The notes: a model not told the origin generated them from the letters alone. A stretch of 64,000 nt of DNA from Brevundimonas lutea (GCF_003704105.1 NZ_QUOQ01000003.1:124001-188000); one strand, 5' to 3'; shown: positions 1 through 10,389, counted from the first letter of the stretch. Translations and numbers: made by a program.

Positions 1-1
1 G

Positions 2-1804
2 CTGGGCGGGGCGGGCTGGCAGGCGAGGAAGGCGAAAGCAAAAGAGCGGCTGCGCGCCATGGCCGAGGGGCTGATCGCCCTGGCCGCCAAGAGGGCGCTA
101 CGCACCACCGACGCCGTCACCCCGCCGCAGGGGCTGTTCGCCGAATTCTGCGCCCGCTTTCCCTATGAGGAGACCGAGGACCAGCTGAACGCCATCGGCG
201 ACGTGCTGGAGGACCTGGGCAAGGGCCAGCCTATGGACCGGCTGATCTGCGGCGACGTCGGCTTCGGCAAGACCGAGGTGGCTCTGCGCGCGGCTTTCGT
301 GGCGGCCATGAGCGGCCATCAGGTGGCGGTGGTCTGCCCGACCACCCTGCTGTCGCGGCAGCACTACAAGACCTTTACCGAAAGGTTCGCCGGCTGGCCG
401 GTCAAGGTGCGCCAGCTGTCGCGCATGGTCCCGGCCAAGGAGGCCGCCGAGACGCGCGCGGGTCTGAAAGATGGCTCGATCGAGATCGTGGTCGGCACTC
501 ATGCCGTCCTGTCCGAACAGGTCGGGTTCAAGGACCTGGGCCTGGTGATCGTCGACGAGGAGCAACACTTCGGCGTCAAGCACAAGGAGAAGCTGAAGAG
601 CCTGCGCGCCGACGTCCACCTGCTGACGCTGACCGCTACGCCGATCCCCCGCACACTCCAGATGGCGCTGTCGGGCATCCGCGAGATGTCGATCATCGCC
701 ACCCCTCCCGTCGATCGCCTGGCGGTGCGGACGTATGTGCTGCCGTGGGATCCGGTGACGGTGCGTGAGGCGCTGCTGCGCGAGAAATATCGCGGCGGTC
801 AGGGCTATTATGTCGCGCCGCGCCTGAAGGACCTGCCGGACATTGAGCGGTTCCTGCGCGAACAGGTGCCCGAGGTGAAGTTCGTGGTCGGCCACGGCCA
901 GATGGCGGCGACGCAGCTGGAAGCGGTGATGAGCGCCTTCTACGACGGCGAGTACGACGTGCTTGTGTCGACCACCATCGTCGAGTCGGGGCTGGATATC
1001 CCCACGGCCAACACCCTGGTGGTCCACCGCGCCGACATGTTCGGCCTGGCCCAGCTGTATCAGATCCGAGGCCGGGTCGGCCGGGCCAAGGCGCGGGCCT
1101 TCGCCTATCTGACCACAGATCCGACCAAGCCCATGACCCTGTCGGCCGAGCGCCGGCTGCAGGTGCTGCAGTCGCTGGACAACCTGGGCGCCGGCTTCCA
1201 GCTGGCCAGCCACGACCTTGACCAGCGGGGCGGCGGCAATCTGCTGGGTGACGAGCAGTCGGGCCACATTCGCGAGGTCGGGGTGGAGCTGTATCAGCAG
1301 ATGCTGGAGGACGCCGTCGCCGAGCTTAAGGAACAGGGCGAACAGGCCCCCGATCGCGGCTGGTCGCCCCAGATCAATGTCGGCGCCGCTGTGCTGATCC
1401 CCGAGGACTATGTGCCGGACCTGAACGTCCGCCTGAGCCTGTACCGACGGTTGTCGGACGCCGAGGAGGGGGCCGACCGCGAGGCCCTGGCCGCCGAACT
1501 GATCGACCGTTTCGGCCCCCTGCCGGACGAGGCCAAACAGCTGCTGCGCATCGTCGAGATCAAGGCCCGCTGCAAGAAGGCCTGTATCGAGCGCATCGAC
1601 ATCGGGCCCAAGGGCGCGGTGCTGACGCTGCGCAACAACGCCTTCCCCAACCCGGCGGGCTTGGTCGGACTGATCCAGAAGAACCAGGCCTTCTGGCGCA
1701 TTCGGCCGGATCAAAAGATCGTTGTCTCCGGCGACTGGCCGACCCCGGCCGACCGGCTGAAGGTTGCCGAGCGGATCACCGGCGAGATGGCGAAAATCGC
1801 CTGA
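2..1804 (+). CDS. mfd: Transcription-repair coupling factor Mfd, C-terminal part (5' truncated by window)
   Basis: Superfamily 2 DNA translocase that dislodges RNA polymerase stalled at damage and hands the site to UvrABC. The frame is open from base 2 without a start, so only about the last 600 of the usual ~1,150 residues are present. Counting from the internal Met at base 59, the motifs appear in order: Walker [10 protein letters not shown] (65-73), DEEQ box (166-169), TATPIPRTL (192-200), QIRGRVGR (335-342), then the C-terminal TRCF domain. No defect is visible. A weak hairpin (1821-1826 with 1835-1840) follows the stop and may end transcription before the tRNA. The assignment is secure; the missing 5' end is only a window-edge effect. 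Confidence 0.97.
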   Translation: MGGAGWQARKAKAKERLRAMAEGLIALAAKRALRTTDAVTPPQGLFAEFCARFPYEETEDQLNAIGDVLEDLGKGQPMDRLICGDVGFGKTEVALRAAFVAAMSGHQVAVVCPTTLLSRQHYKTFTERFAGWPVKVRQLSRMVPAKEAAETRAGLKDGSIEIVVGTHAVLSEQVGFKDLGLVIVDEEQHFGVKHKEKLKSLRADVHLLTLTATPIPRTLQMALSGIREMSIIATPPVDRLAVRTYVLPWDPVTVREALLREKYRGGQGYYVAPRLKDLPDIERFLREQVPEVKFVVGHGQMAATQLEAVMSAFYDGEYDVLVSTTIVESGLDIPTANTLVVHRADMFGLAQLYQIRGRVGRAKARAFAYLTTDPTKPMTLSAERRLQVLQSLDNLGAGFQLASHDLDQRGGGNLLGDEQSGHIREVGVELYQQMLEDAVAELKEQGEQAPDRGWSPQINVGAAVLIPEDYVPDLNVRLSLYRRLSDAEEGADREALAAELIDRFGPLPDEAKQLLRIVEIKARCKKACIERIDIGPKGAVLTLRNNAFPNPAGLVGLIQKNQAFWRIRPDQKIVVSGDWPTPADRLKVAERITGEMAKIA

Positions 1805-1876
1805 TCGGGCCGCATCGGAAAAAGCCGGGCTCGGGGCTTTGCGGCGCGCGCGGTCACGTCTATAGGGACCGCCTCT

Positions 1877-1953
<77 letters not shown>

Positions 1954-1980
1954 TCTCTCTGTAATCGAGAGATCCGAGAG

Positions 1981-2013
1981 AACGGGCGGCCGGGAGCGAT
2001 CCCGCCGCCCGTT
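1981..2013. terminator. Hairpin terminator between tRNA-Pro and the convergent DUF2842 gene
   Basis: Strong stem: AACGGGCGG (1981-1989) pairs with CCGCCCGTT (2005-2013), and after one bulged C, CGGGA (1991-1995) pairs with TCCCG (2000-2004) around a GCGA loop. It sits between convergent genes. There is only a short T run, so termination could be bidirectional and imperfect. Confidence 0.6.
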
Positions 2014-2019
2014 TCGCGT

Positions 2020-2244
2020 TCAACGCCGCTTCTTGGCGCCGCCCTCGGCCCAAGCCAGAAGGGGAAACAGCGGCACGCCCCAGGCGATTCCGGCCACGGC
2101 GTAGTACAGCAACTCGATCCACGGGTTGTCGGGCACCATCGGGCTGAACGACACCACCGCCCAGACATAGGCGATCAGGAAGACGATGGTGGCCAGGGCG
2201 GCGATGGCCCGGCGACGTCGCAGATTGGGAGCTCTCGGCGTCAT
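2020..2244 (-). CDS. DUF2842 family small membrane protein
   Basis: A 74-residue protein with two predicted membrane segments (about 12-32 and 45-65), an Arg-rich start (NLRRRR) and a basic tail (KKRR). The spacing of the helices and the PWIELLYYAVAGIAWG region match the alphaproteobacterial DUF2842 family, whose function is unknown. The start ATG at 2244 overlaps the TGA of the upstream 83-residue gene (ATGA), so the two are probably translationally coupled. Reading upstream of this ATG would only re-read the neighbour in another frame. Family assignment is from pattern recognition. Confidence 0.75.
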   Translation of the reverse strand: MTPRAPNLRRRRAIAALATIVFLIAYVWAVVSFSPMVPDNPWIELLYYAVAGIAWGVPLFPLLAWAEGGAKKRR

Positions 2245-2492
2245 CGCTTGCTGCGGGTCAAAAGAAAGACGGCCAGCGCCAGGGCGGCGCCCATGGCCGT
2301 CCAGCCTACCCAGGCCCAGCCGTTGAAGGTCGCTGTCTGAAAGACGCGCACGCCCAGGAAAGCGCCCGCGACGGCGCCGCTGGCCGAGACCAGCAGATGC
2401 TTGATGATGCCGCGCCGCCCGCTGGCCATGTCGACCCCGACGGCCAACGCCACCGTCAGGCCGATAGCCACGATCCAGTCGAGATACTGCAA
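2241..2492 (-). CDS. Small three-helix membrane protein, function unknown
   Basis: An 83-residue hydrophobic protein with about three membrane segments and glycine/alanine-rich helices (SASGAVAGAFLG), ending in a basic tail. The layout recalls GlsB/YeaQ-type stress membrane proteins, but the similarity is too weak to name. It is the first gene of a two-gene leftward operon with the DUF2842 gene and is divergent from ctaA, whose start is about 100 bases away. Confidence 0.65.
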   Translation of the reverse strand: MQYLDWIVAIGLTVALAVGVDMASGRRGIIKHLLVSASGAVAGAFLGVRVFQTATFNGWAWVGWTAMGAALALAVFLLTRSKR

Positions 2493-2589
2493 GGCTCACG
2501 ATCTCCTGATGGCGCCTGGCGCTGGCGTCCGGCCGCCGCGGCGGGCATATCCGCCGGGCGTTCTTAGCCGTTGAGATGACCGTCGTCGA

Positions 2590-3654
2590 ATGAGCCGTTT
2601 CGCCCCACCCGATCGATCCCGCGCCGTGGCCCTGTGGCTGTTCGGCGTGGCGGCGTTGGTGTTCGCCATGGTCGTGGTCGGCGGGGTCACACGCCTGACC
2701 GGCTCGGGCCTGTCGATCACCGAGTGGAAGCCGTTACTGGGCGCCATACCGCCCCTGAGCGATGCCGACTGGCGCGCGGCCTTCGACCAGTATCGCCAGA
2801 TCCCCCAGTACGAGCTGGTCAACGCCGGCATGAGCCTGAACGAATTCAAGGGCATCTACTGGTGGGAGTGGGCGCATCGGTTCCTGGGGCGGATCATCGG
2901 CGTGGCCTTCGCTGTGCCCTTCCTGGTGTTCCTGGTCATCCGGCGGATGCCGCGCCGGCTGATCTGGCGCTGCGTCGTGCTGCTGGGGCTGGGCGGCCTG
3001 CAGGGGCTGATCGGCTGGTGGATGGTGGCCAGCGGGCTGGTCGATCGGGTCGATGTCGCGCCCGAGCGGCTGGCGACCCACCTGGGCCTGGCCCTACTGA
3101 TCTTCATGGGGCTGATCTGGACCGGGCTCGAGGCCTGGAACGGGCCGGAGCCGTCGCGGTCGCCGCAGGGGTGGGCCCGGGGCGCGGCCCTCCTATTGGG
3201 CGCGGTTTTCCTCCAGTGTCTGCTGGGCGGGCTGGTGGCGGGCGCCAAGGCCGGCTTCGTCTATACCGACTGGCCGCTGATGAACGGCCAGGTCTTCCCA
3301 CCAGTCGATTGGGGGCAGGGGGCCGTGGCCTTCCTTCATGACCAGGGGCTGGTTCAGTTCGTCCACCGGGTCTGGGCCTACGCCCTGCTGCTGATGGGCA
3401 GCCTCTATGCATTGCAGGCCTTCCGCTGGCGGCTGGCCGAGGGGATGGGGTTCTGGGGCTACGCCTTGGCGGCCTCGCTGTGGCTGCAGGCGGTCCTGGG
3501 GGTGATGACCCTGATCCACGCAGTCCCGCTGTCGCTTGGTGCCCTGCATCAGGCTGGCGCGGCGGCAGTGCTGGCCATCGGCACGGTCAATCTGTGGGTG
3601 GTCCTGCGCTCTCAGCCGAGGCGGTTTGTGTCGATCAGAGGTGGCGGATTGTAG
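2590..3654 (+). CDS. ctaA: Heme A synthase (COX15/CtaA)
   Basis: Inner-membrane monooxygenase converting heme O to heme A for aa3-type cytochrome oxidase. The 354 residues contain about eight membrane helices. The heme-ligand histidines are seen in [29 protein letters not shown] and LHQAGAA, and the N-terminal [18 protein letters not shown] block is the COX15 signature of proteobacteria. Length is normal. It stands alone, divergent from the two small membrane proteins and followed by the ribosomal rplM-rpsI unit after a 165-base gap. Confidence 0.96.
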   Translation: MSRFAPPDRSRAVALWLFGVAALVFAMVVVGGVTRLTGSGLSITEWKPLLGAIPPLSDADWRAAFDQYRQIPQYELVNAGMSLNEFKGIYWWEWAHRFLGRIIGVAFAVPFLVFLVIRRMPRRLIWRCVVLLGLGGLQGLIGWWMVASGLVDRVDVAPERLATHLGLALLIFMGLIWTGLEAWNGPEPSRSPQGWARGAALLLGAVFLQCLLGGLVAGAKAGFVYTDWPLMNGQVFPPVDWGQGAVAFLHDQGLVQFVHRVWAYALLLMGSLYALQAFRWRLAEGMGFWGYALAASLWLQAVLGVMTLIHAVPLSLGALHQAGAAAVLAIGTVNLWVVLRSQPRRFVSIRGGGL

Positions 3655-3667
3655 GTATTTTAATACC
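3654..3667. promoter_or_regulatory. 14-bp perfect AT-rich palindrome at the ctaA 3' end
   Basis: GGTATTTTAATACC is a perfect inverted repeat starting on the last base of the ctaA stop codon. It lies in the AT-rich gap (3655-3780) that must contain the rplM-rpsI promoter. It could be a regulator operator or chance; no matching regulator is recognised. Confidence 0.3.
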
Positions 3668-3818
3668 GCAATTAGATTTACGAACGATTTCCATTGTTTA
3701 TACCGTTTTCGTTGCCGCCAAGCGCGTTGACGGCCACGCCCACCTCCTGTATCAGCCCGCCTTCGCTCGGACCGGTCCCCGGTTCGACCCCGCTTTCGTC
3801 CCTCCAGGAACCCTCCCG

Positions 3819-4295
3819 ATGCTGAAGAGCACCACGGCTTCGCTGAAGCCGGCCGAGGTCGAGAAGAAGTGGATCCACATCGACGCCGAAGGCGTCGTGG
3901 TGGGCCGCCTCGCGACCTTCATCGCCAATCGTCTGCGCGGCAAGCACCGCGGCGACTACACCCCGCACGTCGATTGCGGCGACTATGTCGTCGTGACCAA
4001 CGTCGACAAGGTCGTCTTCACGGGCGCCAAGGCCACCGACAAGGTCTATTACCGTCACACCGGTCACCCGGGCGGCGTGAAGTCCACCACCCCGGAGAAG
4101 GTGCTCAACGGCCGCTTCCCCGAGCGCGTGCTGGAAAAGGCCGTCGAGCGCATGCTGCCCAAGGAGAGCCCGCTGGCTCGCCAGCAGATGACGCACCTGC
4201 GCCTGTTCGCCGGCGCCGAGCACACCCACCAGGCCCAATCGCCCGAGACCATCGACTTTAAGTCGCTGAACTCCAAGAACACCCGGAGCGTCTGA
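3819..4295 (+). CDS. rplM: 50S ribosomal protein L13
   Basis: Structural protein of the large ribosomal subunit. Its 158 residues, [16 protein letters not shown] start, [12 protein letters not shown] segment and [15 protein letters not shown] block are diagnostic of L13. The frame is open upstream without a stop, but homology begins at the ATG at 3819, and upstream residues look like translated intergenic DNA. rpsI follows after two bases, the usual L13-S9 operon. Confidence 0.98.
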   Translation: MLKSTTASLKPAEVEKKWIHIDAEGVVVGRLATFIANRLRGKHRGDYTPHVDCGDYVVVTNVDKVVFTGAKATDKVYYRHTGHPGGVKSTTPEKVLNGRFPERVLEKAVERMLPKESPLARQQMTHLRLFAGAEHTHQAQSPETIDFKSLNSKNTRSV

Positions 4296-4297
4296 GC

Positions 4298-4789
4298 ATG
4301 ACCGACGTGACCAACACCGAGGCCGCCACCGGTTTCGACGCCCTGAAGGGCCTGGGAACGACCGCCGAGGCCGCCCCGGAATACACCCAGAAGCTGGACG
4401 CCCAGGGCCGCGCCTATTCGACCGGCAAGCGCAAGAACGCCATCGCCCGCGTGTGGATCAAGCCGGGCTCCGGCAAGATCACCATCAACGGCAAGGACCA
4501 GGAGCAGTATTTCGCTCGCCCCGTGCTGCGCATGATGATCGCCCAGCCGCTGCAGGTGACCGACCGCGCCACCCAGTTCGACGTCGATGTGACGGTCGAG
4601 GGCTCGGGCCTGTCGGGCCAGGCCGGCGCCATCCGCCACGGCCTGTCGCACGCCCTGACGCATTACGAGCCGGAGCTGCGCAAGCTGCTGAAGCCGCACG
4701 GCTTCCTGACCCGCGACAGCCGCGTCGTCGAGCGCAAGAAGTACGGCCGCGCCAAGGCCCGCCGCAGCTTCCAGTTCTCGAAGCGCTAA
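4298..4789 (+). CDS. rpsI: 30S ribosomal protein S9
   Basis: Small-subunit protein whose C-terminal tail reaches the P-site tRNA. It is recognised by [18 protein letters not shown], the [14 protein letters not shown] segment and the basic C-terminus ending SFQFSKR. The 163 residues include an acidic N-terminal extension of about 35 residues before the conserved core, common in alphaproteobacteria. It is the last gene of the rplM-rpsI operon, followed by a strong terminator. Confidence 0.98.
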   Translation: MTDVTNTEAATGFDALKGLGTTAEAAPEYTQKLDAQGRAYSTGKRKNAIARVWIKPGSGKITINGKDQEQYFARPVLRMMIAQPLQVTDRATQFDVDVTVEGSGLSGQAGAIRHGLSHALTHYEPELRKLLKPHGFLTRDSRVVERKKYGRAKARRSFQFSKR

Positions 4790-4819
4790 CTGCCGATCCC
4801 GGCAGTGGGATTACGAAGG

Positions 4820-4854
4820 GGCGCTTCGGGGAAACCCGGAGCGCCTTTTTCTTT
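4820..4854 (+). terminator. Rho-independent terminator of rplM-rpsI
   Basis: An 11-bp GC stem, GGCGCTTCGGG (4820-4830) with CCCGGAGCGCC (4835-4845) and one G-T wobble, closes a GAAA loop and runs straight into TTTTTCTTTTC. This is the clearest intrinsic terminator in the window. Confidence 0.93.
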
Positions 4855-4887
4855 TCTCGTTGTTGGGTCGCGAACCAGGAGACGACG

Positions 4888-5817
4888 GTGCACACCCTCT
4901 TCATCGACGGCGAGGCCGGGACGACCGGGCTGGATGTGTTGCGGCGGCTGGAGGCGCGCGACGATCTGGAGCTGATCCTGCTGGGCGACCGGCGGCGGGA
5001 CGTCGCGGCGCGACGCGAGGCGCTGAACGCGGCCGATGCGGTGATCCTGTGCCTGCCGGACGAGGCGGCCCGCGAGGCCGTGGGGATGATCGACAATCCG
5101 GCGGTGAAGGTGATCGACGCCTCGACCGCCTATCGGGTCGATCCGGCCTGGGTCTATGGGTTCGCGGAACTACGGCCGGGACAGCGCGAGGCCATCGCGG
5201 GGGCAACTCGGGTGTCGAACCCCGGCTGCTATCCGACCGGCTTTCTGGCGCTGGTCGCGCCGCTGGTGCGGGCGGGACTGATCCCGGCGGACCAGCCCAT
5301 GACCGTCAACGCGGTCAGCGGATACTCCGGCGGGGGCAAGGCGATGATCGCCGAGTTCGAGAGCGGGCAGGGCGCGCCTCCCTATCGCGCCTATGGCCTG
5401 GCGCTGGGCCACAAACACGTGCCGGAGATGACGGCGCACGCGGGTCTGACGCGGCCGGTGCTGTTCGCCCCGGCGGTGGGGGCCTATCGCCAGGGCATGC
5501 TGGTCGAAGTCCCGCTGCATCTGGCCGCCCTGCCGGGGGCGCCATCGGTGGCGGCGGTCCATGCCGTGCTGGCCGAGGCCTATGACGGCGCCCGGTTCGT
5601 CGACGTCATGCCGCTGGCCGAGAGCGAGGCCATGACCGGGATCGATCCTGAGAGCTTGAACGGCACCAACCGCCTGCGCCTGCATGTGTTCGGCGACCGG
5701 AATGGCGGTCAGGTCCGGCTGGTCGCTCTGCTCGACAATCTGGGCAAGGGCGCGTCGGGCGCGGCGGTACAGAACCTCAATCTGATGCTGGGGTTTGACG
5801 AGGGCGTAGGCCTCTGA
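4888..5817 (+). CDS. argC: N-acetyl-gamma-glutamyl-phosphate reductase, short type
   Basis: Arginine biosynthesis: NADPH-dependent reduction of N-acetylglutamyl phosphate to the semialdehyde. The GTG at 4888 is chosen because AGGAG (4877-4881) precedes it at good spacing and the protein then begins with the Rossmann start HTLFIDGEAGTTGLDVLRRL. The active-site cysteine is in SNPGCYPTGFLAL. At 309 residues it is the compact (~310 residue) AGPR type rather than the ~345-residue type. It stands alone just behind the rpsI terminator. Confidence 0.94.
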   Translation: MHTLFIDGEAGTTGLDVLRRLEARDDLELILLGDRRRDVAARREALNAADAVILCLPDEAAREAVGMIDNPAVKVIDASTAYRVDPAWVYGFAELRPGQREAIAGATRVSNPGCYPTGFLALVAPLVRAGLIPADQPMTVNAVSGYSGGGKAMIAEFESGQGAPPYRAYGLALGHKHVPEMTAHAGLTRPVLFAPAVGAYRQGMLVEVPLHLAALPGAPSVAAVHAVLAEAYDGARFVDVMPLAESEAMTGIDPESLNGTNRLRLHVFGDRNGGQVRLVALLDNLGKGASGAAVQNLNLMLGFDEGVGL

Positions 5818-5917
5818 ACTCACGCCTCTGCTGTTAAGGCCAAGCTACGGTTCGTTAGGCATTTTCGGGCACGCATGAGCAACCGTGTTTTGTTCGCGCT
5901 CAGAAGGAGCGTCAGAG

Positions 5918-6232
5918 TTGCCCGAACGGATGAAGCCTTACCTCCCCACCGCGTGTCTGGCGTTGCTGATCGTCTATTTCGGGGTCCAGGCCCTGACGGG
6001 TCAGCGCGGCCTGCTGACCGGCGCCGACCGCGACGCCATGCTGGAGCGCCGCACGGCGCAGCTGGAAAGCCTTCAGGAGCAGAGAGCCGACCTTGAGGTG
6101 CGGGCGCTGTATCTGCGCACCGACAACCTGTCGCGCGACCTGCTGGAGGAGCGGGCCCGCGTCGTGCTCGGATTCGCCGATCCTCGCGACTATGTGATCC
6201 GGCTGGACCGGAACGCCGTCACCGCTTCCTGA
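5918..6232 (+). CDS. ftsB: Septum formation initiator, FtsB/DivIC-like
   Basis: A bitopic cell-division protein that bridges FtsL and FtsQ in the divisome. Its 104 residues show one membrane helix (about 10-28), then a coiled coil rich in E/R/L (MLERRTAQLESLQEQRADLE onward), then the short C-terminal domain ending near FADPRDYVIRL. A TTG start at 5918 is preferred because AGAAGGAG (5902-5909) sits eight bases upstream. The ATG at 5930 is the alternative. Position just ahead of pdhA matches Caulobacterales gene order, where a divIC-like gene precedes the pyruvate dehydrogenase operon. Confidence 0.85.
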   Translation: MPERMKPYLPTACLALLIVYFGVQALTGQRGLLTGADRDAMLERRTAQLESLQEQRADLEVRALYLRTDNLSRDLLEERARVVLGFADPRDYVIRLDRNAVTAS

Positions 6233-6366
6233 ACTTCCGTTACAGCCCCGCTTGGCGGTTTTGCCTTGTGGGAACGAAGCGGCTAAAGCGCCCTTTCCCT
6301 AACGCGAAGAGGGTCTTCGGACCCTGGCGATAAGAGGCCCTGAGGGGTCCCATCGGAGGATGCCGG

Positions 6367-7404
6367 ATGGCGAAGGCCGCGGCCCAGAAGAGCGCGTCGA
6401 AAGACGCTCCGCAAAAGCTGGCGAACGATATCGGCGCGTCCAAGGACGAGCTCTTGGGCTACTACCGCGAGATGGTGCTGATCCGCCGTTTCGAGGAGCG
6501 GGCGGGCCAGCTGTACGGCATGGGTCTGATCGGCGGTTTCTGCCACCTGTATATCGGCCAGGAAGCCGTGGCGGTGGGCGTGCAGGCCTCGATCAAACAG
6601 GGGCACGACCGGATCATCACCGGCTATCGCGACCACGGCCACATGCTGACCGCCGGCATGGATCCCAAGGAGGTCATGGCCGAGCTGACGGGCCGCATCG
6701 GGGGCTCGTCCAAGGGCAAGGGCGGCTCGATGCACATGTTCGACGTGCCGACCGGCTTCTATGGCGGCCACGGCATCGTCGGGGCGCAGGTGGCGCTGGG
6801 CACGGGCCTGGCCTTCGCCGGCTGGTACAGGGGCGATGACTCGGTCAGCTTCATCTATTTCGGCGACGGCGCGGCCAACCAGGGCCAGGTCTATGAGAGC
6901 TTCAACATGGCCCAGCTGTGGAAGCTGCCGGCCATCTACATCATCGAAAACAACCAGTACGCCATGGGCACGAGCATCGACCGCTCGTCGTCCACGACCA
7001 ATCTCAGCCAGCGCGGCGCCAGCTTCGGCATCCCCGGCGAACAGGTCGACGGCATGGACGTGATCGCCGTGCGTGACGCGGTGAAAAAGGCCGTGGACCG
7101 CGCCCGGGCAGGCGAGGGACCCTACATCCTCGAGGTGAAGACCTACCGCTATCGCGGCCACTCGATGTCCGACCCAGCCAAGTACCGGACCAAGGAGGAG
7201 GTCGACGAGGTCAAGAAGACCCGCGACCCGATCGACCACATCAAGACCCTGCTCCAGGCCGCGAACGCCAGCGAGGACGAGCTCAAGGCCATCGACGCCG
7301 AGATCAAGGCCATCGTCGCCGAGGCCGTCCAGTTCGCCCAGGAAAGCCCCGAGCCCGACCCGTCCGAACTCTATACCGACGTCTATACGGAGGCCGCCCA
7401 GTGA
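6367..7404 (+). CDS. pdhA: Pyruvate dehydrogenase E1 alpha subunit
   Basis: Forms with PdhB the thiamine-diphosphate enzyme that decarboxylates pyruvate and loads the acetyl group on lipoyl-E2. The ThDP motif starts GDGAANQGQ at 166 and ends in ENN at about 194-196. The regulatory-loop region [16 protein letters not shown] is present. There are 345 residues with an Ala/Lys-rich N-terminal arm. GGAGG upstream supports the ATG at 6367. It is the first gene of the PDH operon; its stop overlaps the GTG of pdhB (GTGA). Confidence 0.97.
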   Translation: MAKAAAQKSASKDAPQKLANDIGASKDELLGYYREMVLIRRFEERAGQLYGMGLIGGFCHLYIGQEAVAVGVQASIKQGHDRIITGYRDHGHMLTAGMDPKEVMAELTGRIGGSSKGKGGSMHMFDVPTGFYGGHGIVGAQVALGTGLAFAGWYRGDDSVSFIYFGDGAANQGQVYESFNMAQLWKLPAIYIIENNQYAMGTSIDRSSSTTNLSQRGASFGIPGEQVDGMDVIAVRDAVKKAVDRARAGEGPYILEVKTYRYRGHSMSDPAKYRTKEEVDEVKKTRDPIDHIKTLLQAANASEDELKAIDAEIKAIVAEAVQFAQESPEPDPSELYTDVYTEAAQ

Positions 7405-7640
7405 CCGACATTCTGATGCCGGCGCTGTCGCCCACCATGGAGGAGGGCACGCTGTCGAAGTGGCACGTCAAGGTGGGGGACACCGTCTCGGCCGGGGATG
7501 TGATCGCCGAGATCGAGACCGACAAGGCGACCATGGAGGTCGAGGCCGTCGACGAGGGCGAGGTCACCGAGATCCTGGTCGAGGAAGGCGCGGAGGGCGT
7601 GAAGGTCAATACGCCGATCGCCCGCCTGTCCGGTGACGAC
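7401..7640 (+). repeat. Duplicated lipoyl-domain coding segment (second copy 9100-9339)
   Basis: The first 240 bases of pdhB and pdhC encode lipoyl domains that differ at only about five positions in 80, and the DNA is similarly conserved. Both contain the same run of about 50 bases covering [17 protein letters not shown]. The pair lies in direct orientation 1.7 kb apart. Confidence 0.9.
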
Positions 7641-8792
7641 GCCGCGCCCGCGCCGAAGGCAGAGGCGCCCAAGGACGACGCCAAGGCCGAAAAGGCCGGG
7701 GATCTTGAGAAGAAGGCCCCCGAGGCCGCCGAGACCCGCCCCGAGGGCGAAGGCCCCGCGCCCGTCACGCCCAAGAAGACGCTGAAGGACCCGGAAATCC
7801 CGGCCGACGCCAAGCTGGTCAAGACGACCATCCGCGACGCCCTGCGCGACGCCATGGCCGAGGAGATGCGGCGCGATCCCGACGTTTTCCTGATGGGCGA
7901 GGAAGTCGCCCAGTATCAGGGCGCCTACAAGGTCAGCCGCGAGCTGCTGCAGGAGTTCGGCGACAAACGTGTCATCGACACCCCAATCACCGAGCACGGC
8001 TTCGCCGGCCTGGGCGTCGGCGCCGCGATGGCGGGGCTGAAGCCGATCGTTGAGTTCATGACCTGGAACTTCGGCATGCAGGCCATCGACCACGTCATCA
8101 ACTCGGCGGCCAAGACGCTGTATATGTCGGGCGGCCAGATCAAGGCCCCGATCGTGTTCCGCGGCCCCAATGGCGCGGCCAGCCGGGTCGGCGCCCAGCA
8201 CAGCCAGGACTATTCCAGCTGGTACGCCCATGTGCCGGGTCTGAAGGTCGTCGCCCCCTATGACGCGGCCGACGCCAAGGGCCTGCTGAAATCGGCCATC
8301 CGTGATCCCAACCCCGTCGTCTTCCTCGAGCACGAGATGATGTACGGCTTGGAGTTCGACGTCCCGGACGTGGAGGACTATCTTGTCCCCATCGGCAAGG
8401 CCAAGGTCCGGCGCGAGGGCACGGACGTCACCATCACCTCGCACAGCCGCATGGTCGGCTTCGCCCTGGCCGCCGCCGAGAAGCTGGCGGAGGAGGGGAT
8501 CGAGGCCGAGGTGATCGACTTGCGCACGCTGCGACCGCTGGATCACGAGACGATCGTCGAGAGCGTCAAGAAGACCAACCGCCTGGTTTCGGCCGAGGAA
8601 GGCTGGGGTCCGATGGGCGTTGGCGCCGAGGTGGTGGCCCGGGTGATCGAGCACGCCTTCGACTATCTGGACGCCCCGCCCCTGCGCGTACACCAGGAGG
8701 ACGTCCCGCTGCCCTACGCCGCCAATCTGGAGGCGCTGTCGCTGCCGGGCGTGGACAAGATCGTCAAGGCCGTGAAGGCGGTGGTGGCGTGA
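7401..8792 (+). CDS. pdhB: Pyruvate dehydrogenase E1 beta subunit with N-terminal lipoyl domain
   Basis: Beta half of E1. Residues 1-80 are a complete biotinyl/lipoyl domain with the target lysine in [10 protein letters not shown], followed by an Ala/Pro/Lys/Glu-rich linker (about 80-140). The classical E1-beta fold follows (from [17 protein letters not shown]), including [18 protein letters not shown] and [18 protein letters not shown]. The 463-residue length reflects the lipoyl fusion, a feature of many alphaproteobacteria. Its lipoyl domain is nearly identical to that of pdhC. GTG start overlaps the pdhA stop; its own stop overlaps the next start. Confidence 0.97.
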   Translation: MTDILMPALSPTMEEGTLSKWHVKVGDTVSAGDVIAEIETDKATMEVEAVDEGEVTEILVEEGAEGVKVNTPIARLSGDDAAPAPKAEAPKDDAKAEKAGDLEKKAPEAAETRPEGEGPAPVTPKKTLKDPEIPADAKLVKTTIRDALRDAMAEEMRRDPDVFLMGEEVAQYQGAYKVSRELLQEFGDKRVIDTPITEHGFAGLGVGAAMAGLKPIVEFMTWNFGMQAIDHVINSAAKTLYMSGGQIKAPIVFRGPNGAASRVGAQHSQDYSSWYAHVPGLKVVAPYDAADAKGLLKSAIRDPNPVVFLEHEMMYGLEFDVPDVEDYLVPIGKAKVRREGTDVTITSHSRMVGFALAAAEKLAEEGIEAEVIDLRTLRPLDHETIVESVKKTNRLVSAEEGWGPMGVGAEVVARVIEHAFDYLDAPPLRVHQEDVPLPYAANLEALSLPGVDKIVKAVKAVVA

Positions 8793-9103
8793 GCGAGGCG
8801 CCGGAACACCAGCTGACCACGCCGGAGAGCGTCGCCGCCGATCCGGAGGCGATCGAGATTCTGCGGATGTGGTGGTCGAAGAACGAGCCGGTGATGTCGA
8901 TCAAGCCGGCCTTCAACGATCCGACCCAGTTCGGCCGCATGCTGGCCTATGCCGCGCGGCACATGGCGCACGGCTATGCGGTGCGTCACGGCCAGAACGA
9001 GAAACAGGCCTATGATCGCATCCTCACGGGGATCAGCGAGGTGGTGAAGGCCGACAACGTCAAGACCGTCGCCGAACCCAGCGCCAAGGGAAGCGTGCAA
9101 TGA
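8789..9103 (+). CDS. DUF5076 protein inserted in the PDH operon
   Basis: A 104-residue soluble protein matching the DUF5076 pattern ([40 protein letters not shown] is conserved-looking and helical). It starts at GTG, overlapping the pdhB stop, and its own stop overlaps the pdhC ATG, so it is translated together with the complex subunits. No catalytic motif is visible. Position suggests an accessory or assembly factor for the PDH complex, which is inference from coupling only. Confidence 0.8.
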   Translation: MSEAPEHQLTTPESVAADPEAIEILRMWWSKNEPVMSIKPAFNDPTQFGRMLAYAARHMAHGYAVRHGQNEKQAYDRILTGISEVVKADNVKTVAEPSAKGSVQ

Positions 9104-10389
9104 CCGACATCCTGATGCCCGCCCTGTCGCCCACCATGGAAGAGGGCGTGCTGGCCAAATGGCACGTCAAGGTCGGCGACACCGTGTCGGCCGGCGATGT
9201 GATCGCCGAGATTGAGACCGACAAGGCGACCATGGAGGTCGAGGCCGTCGACGAGGGCGAGGTTCTGGAAATTCTGGTCGAGGCCGGGACCGAGGGCGTG
9301 AAGGTCAACACGCCGATCGCCCGCCTGTCGGGAGACGATGTCGCGCCGGCGCCGAAGAAGGATGACGCCAAGGCCGAGCCGGCCAAGGCCAAGGAAGCGC
9401 AGAAGTCCGAGGCTCCGGCCAAGTCGGACGTGAAACCTGCGCAGTCGCCCGATACCAAAGCCCAGGCCGCGCCGACCAAGGACGGCGAACGCATCTTCGC
9501 CTCGCCCCTGGCGCGCCGACTGGCCAAGGAGGCCGGTCTCGACCTCGCCTCGCTCAAGGGCACCGGGCCGCATGGTCGTATCGTCAAGGCGGACATCGAG
9601 AGCGTAGGCAAGGGCGGCGCCAAGGCTTCGGCTTCGGCGTCCGCGCCTGCCGCCGAACCTCGCAAGGTTCAGTCGCTGGAGCAGCAGGGCATCCCGGCCG
9701 GCAGCTATGACCTCGTGCCGCTGGATGGCATGCGCAAGGCCATCGCGCGGCGCCTGACCGACAGCTTCCGCGACGTGCCGCACTTCCCCCTGACGATCGA
9801 CTGCGACATCGACGGCCTGCTGGCCGCCCGCGCGCGCGTCAACGCCATGCTGGAGAAGGACGGGGTCAAGGTTTCGGTCAACGACTTTGTCATCAAGGCC
9901 AGCGCGATGGCCCTGAAGGCCGTGCCGGAGGCCAACGCCAGCTACACGCCGGAAGGCATCGCCATGCACCACAACGCCGACGTGGCCATGGCGGTGGCCA
10001 TCGACGGCGGCCTGATCACCCCGATCATCAGGAAGGCCGAAACCAAGTCGCTGCGTCAGATCTCGGCCGAATCCAAGGACCTGGCCAAGCGCGCCCGCGA
10101 CCGCAAGCTGAAGCCCGACGAGTTCCAGGGCGGCACCTTCTCGGTTTCGAACCTGGGCATGTTCGGCATCAAGAGCTTCGCCTCGATCATCAACGAGCCC
10201 CAGGGCGCGATCATGAGTGTGGGCGCGGGCGAACAGCGGCCGGTGGTCAAGGACGGCCAGCTGGCGGTCGCCACGGTCATGACCGTCACCCTGACCTGCG
10301 ATCACCGCGTGGTCGATGGCGCGGTGGGCGCGAGGTTCCTGCAGGTCTTCAAGCAGATGATCGAAGACCCGGTGACCATGCTGGCCTGA
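9100..10389 (+). CDS. pdhC: Dihydrolipoamide acetyltransferase, PDH E2
   Basis: Core subunit of the pyruvate dehydrogenase complex, moving the acetyl group from lipoamide to CoA. Domains: one lipoyl domain (1-80, lysine in [10 protein letters not shown]), charged Ala/Lys linker, E1/E3-binding domain at about 128-165 ([15 protein letters not shown] to GRIVKADIE), and the catalytic domain to the end with the DHRVVDG active-site motif. 429 residues, intact. It is the last gene of the overlapping E1a-E1b-DUF5076-E2 unit. Confidence 0.97.
   Translation: MTDILMPALSPTMEEGVLAKWHVKVGDTVSAGDVIAEIETDKATMEVEAVDEGEVLEILVEAGTEGVKVNTPIARLSGDDVAPAPKKDDAKAEPAKAKEAQKSEAPAKSDVKPAQSPDTKAQAAPTKDGERIFASPLARRLAKEAGLDLASLKGTGPHGRIVKADIESVGKGGAKASASASAPAAEPRKVQSLEQQGIPAGSYDLVPLDGMRKAIARRLTDSFRDVPHFPLTIDCDIDGLLAARARVNAMLEKDGVKVSVNDFVIKASAMALKAVPEANASYTPEGIAMHHNADVAMAVAIDGGLITPIIRKAETKSLRQISAESKDLAKRARDRKLKPDEFQGGTFSVSNLGMFGIKSFASIINEPQGAIMSVGAGEQRPVVKDGQLAVATVMTVTLTCDHRVVDGAVGARFLQVFKQMIEDPVTMLA

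Noticed and set aside
98..1714. Long minus-strand open frame opposite mfd
   Set aside because: It mirrors the plus-strand gene in a GC-rich genome; its residues are low-complexity (His/Gln/Leu-rich) and match no family, while mfd is complete with motifs.
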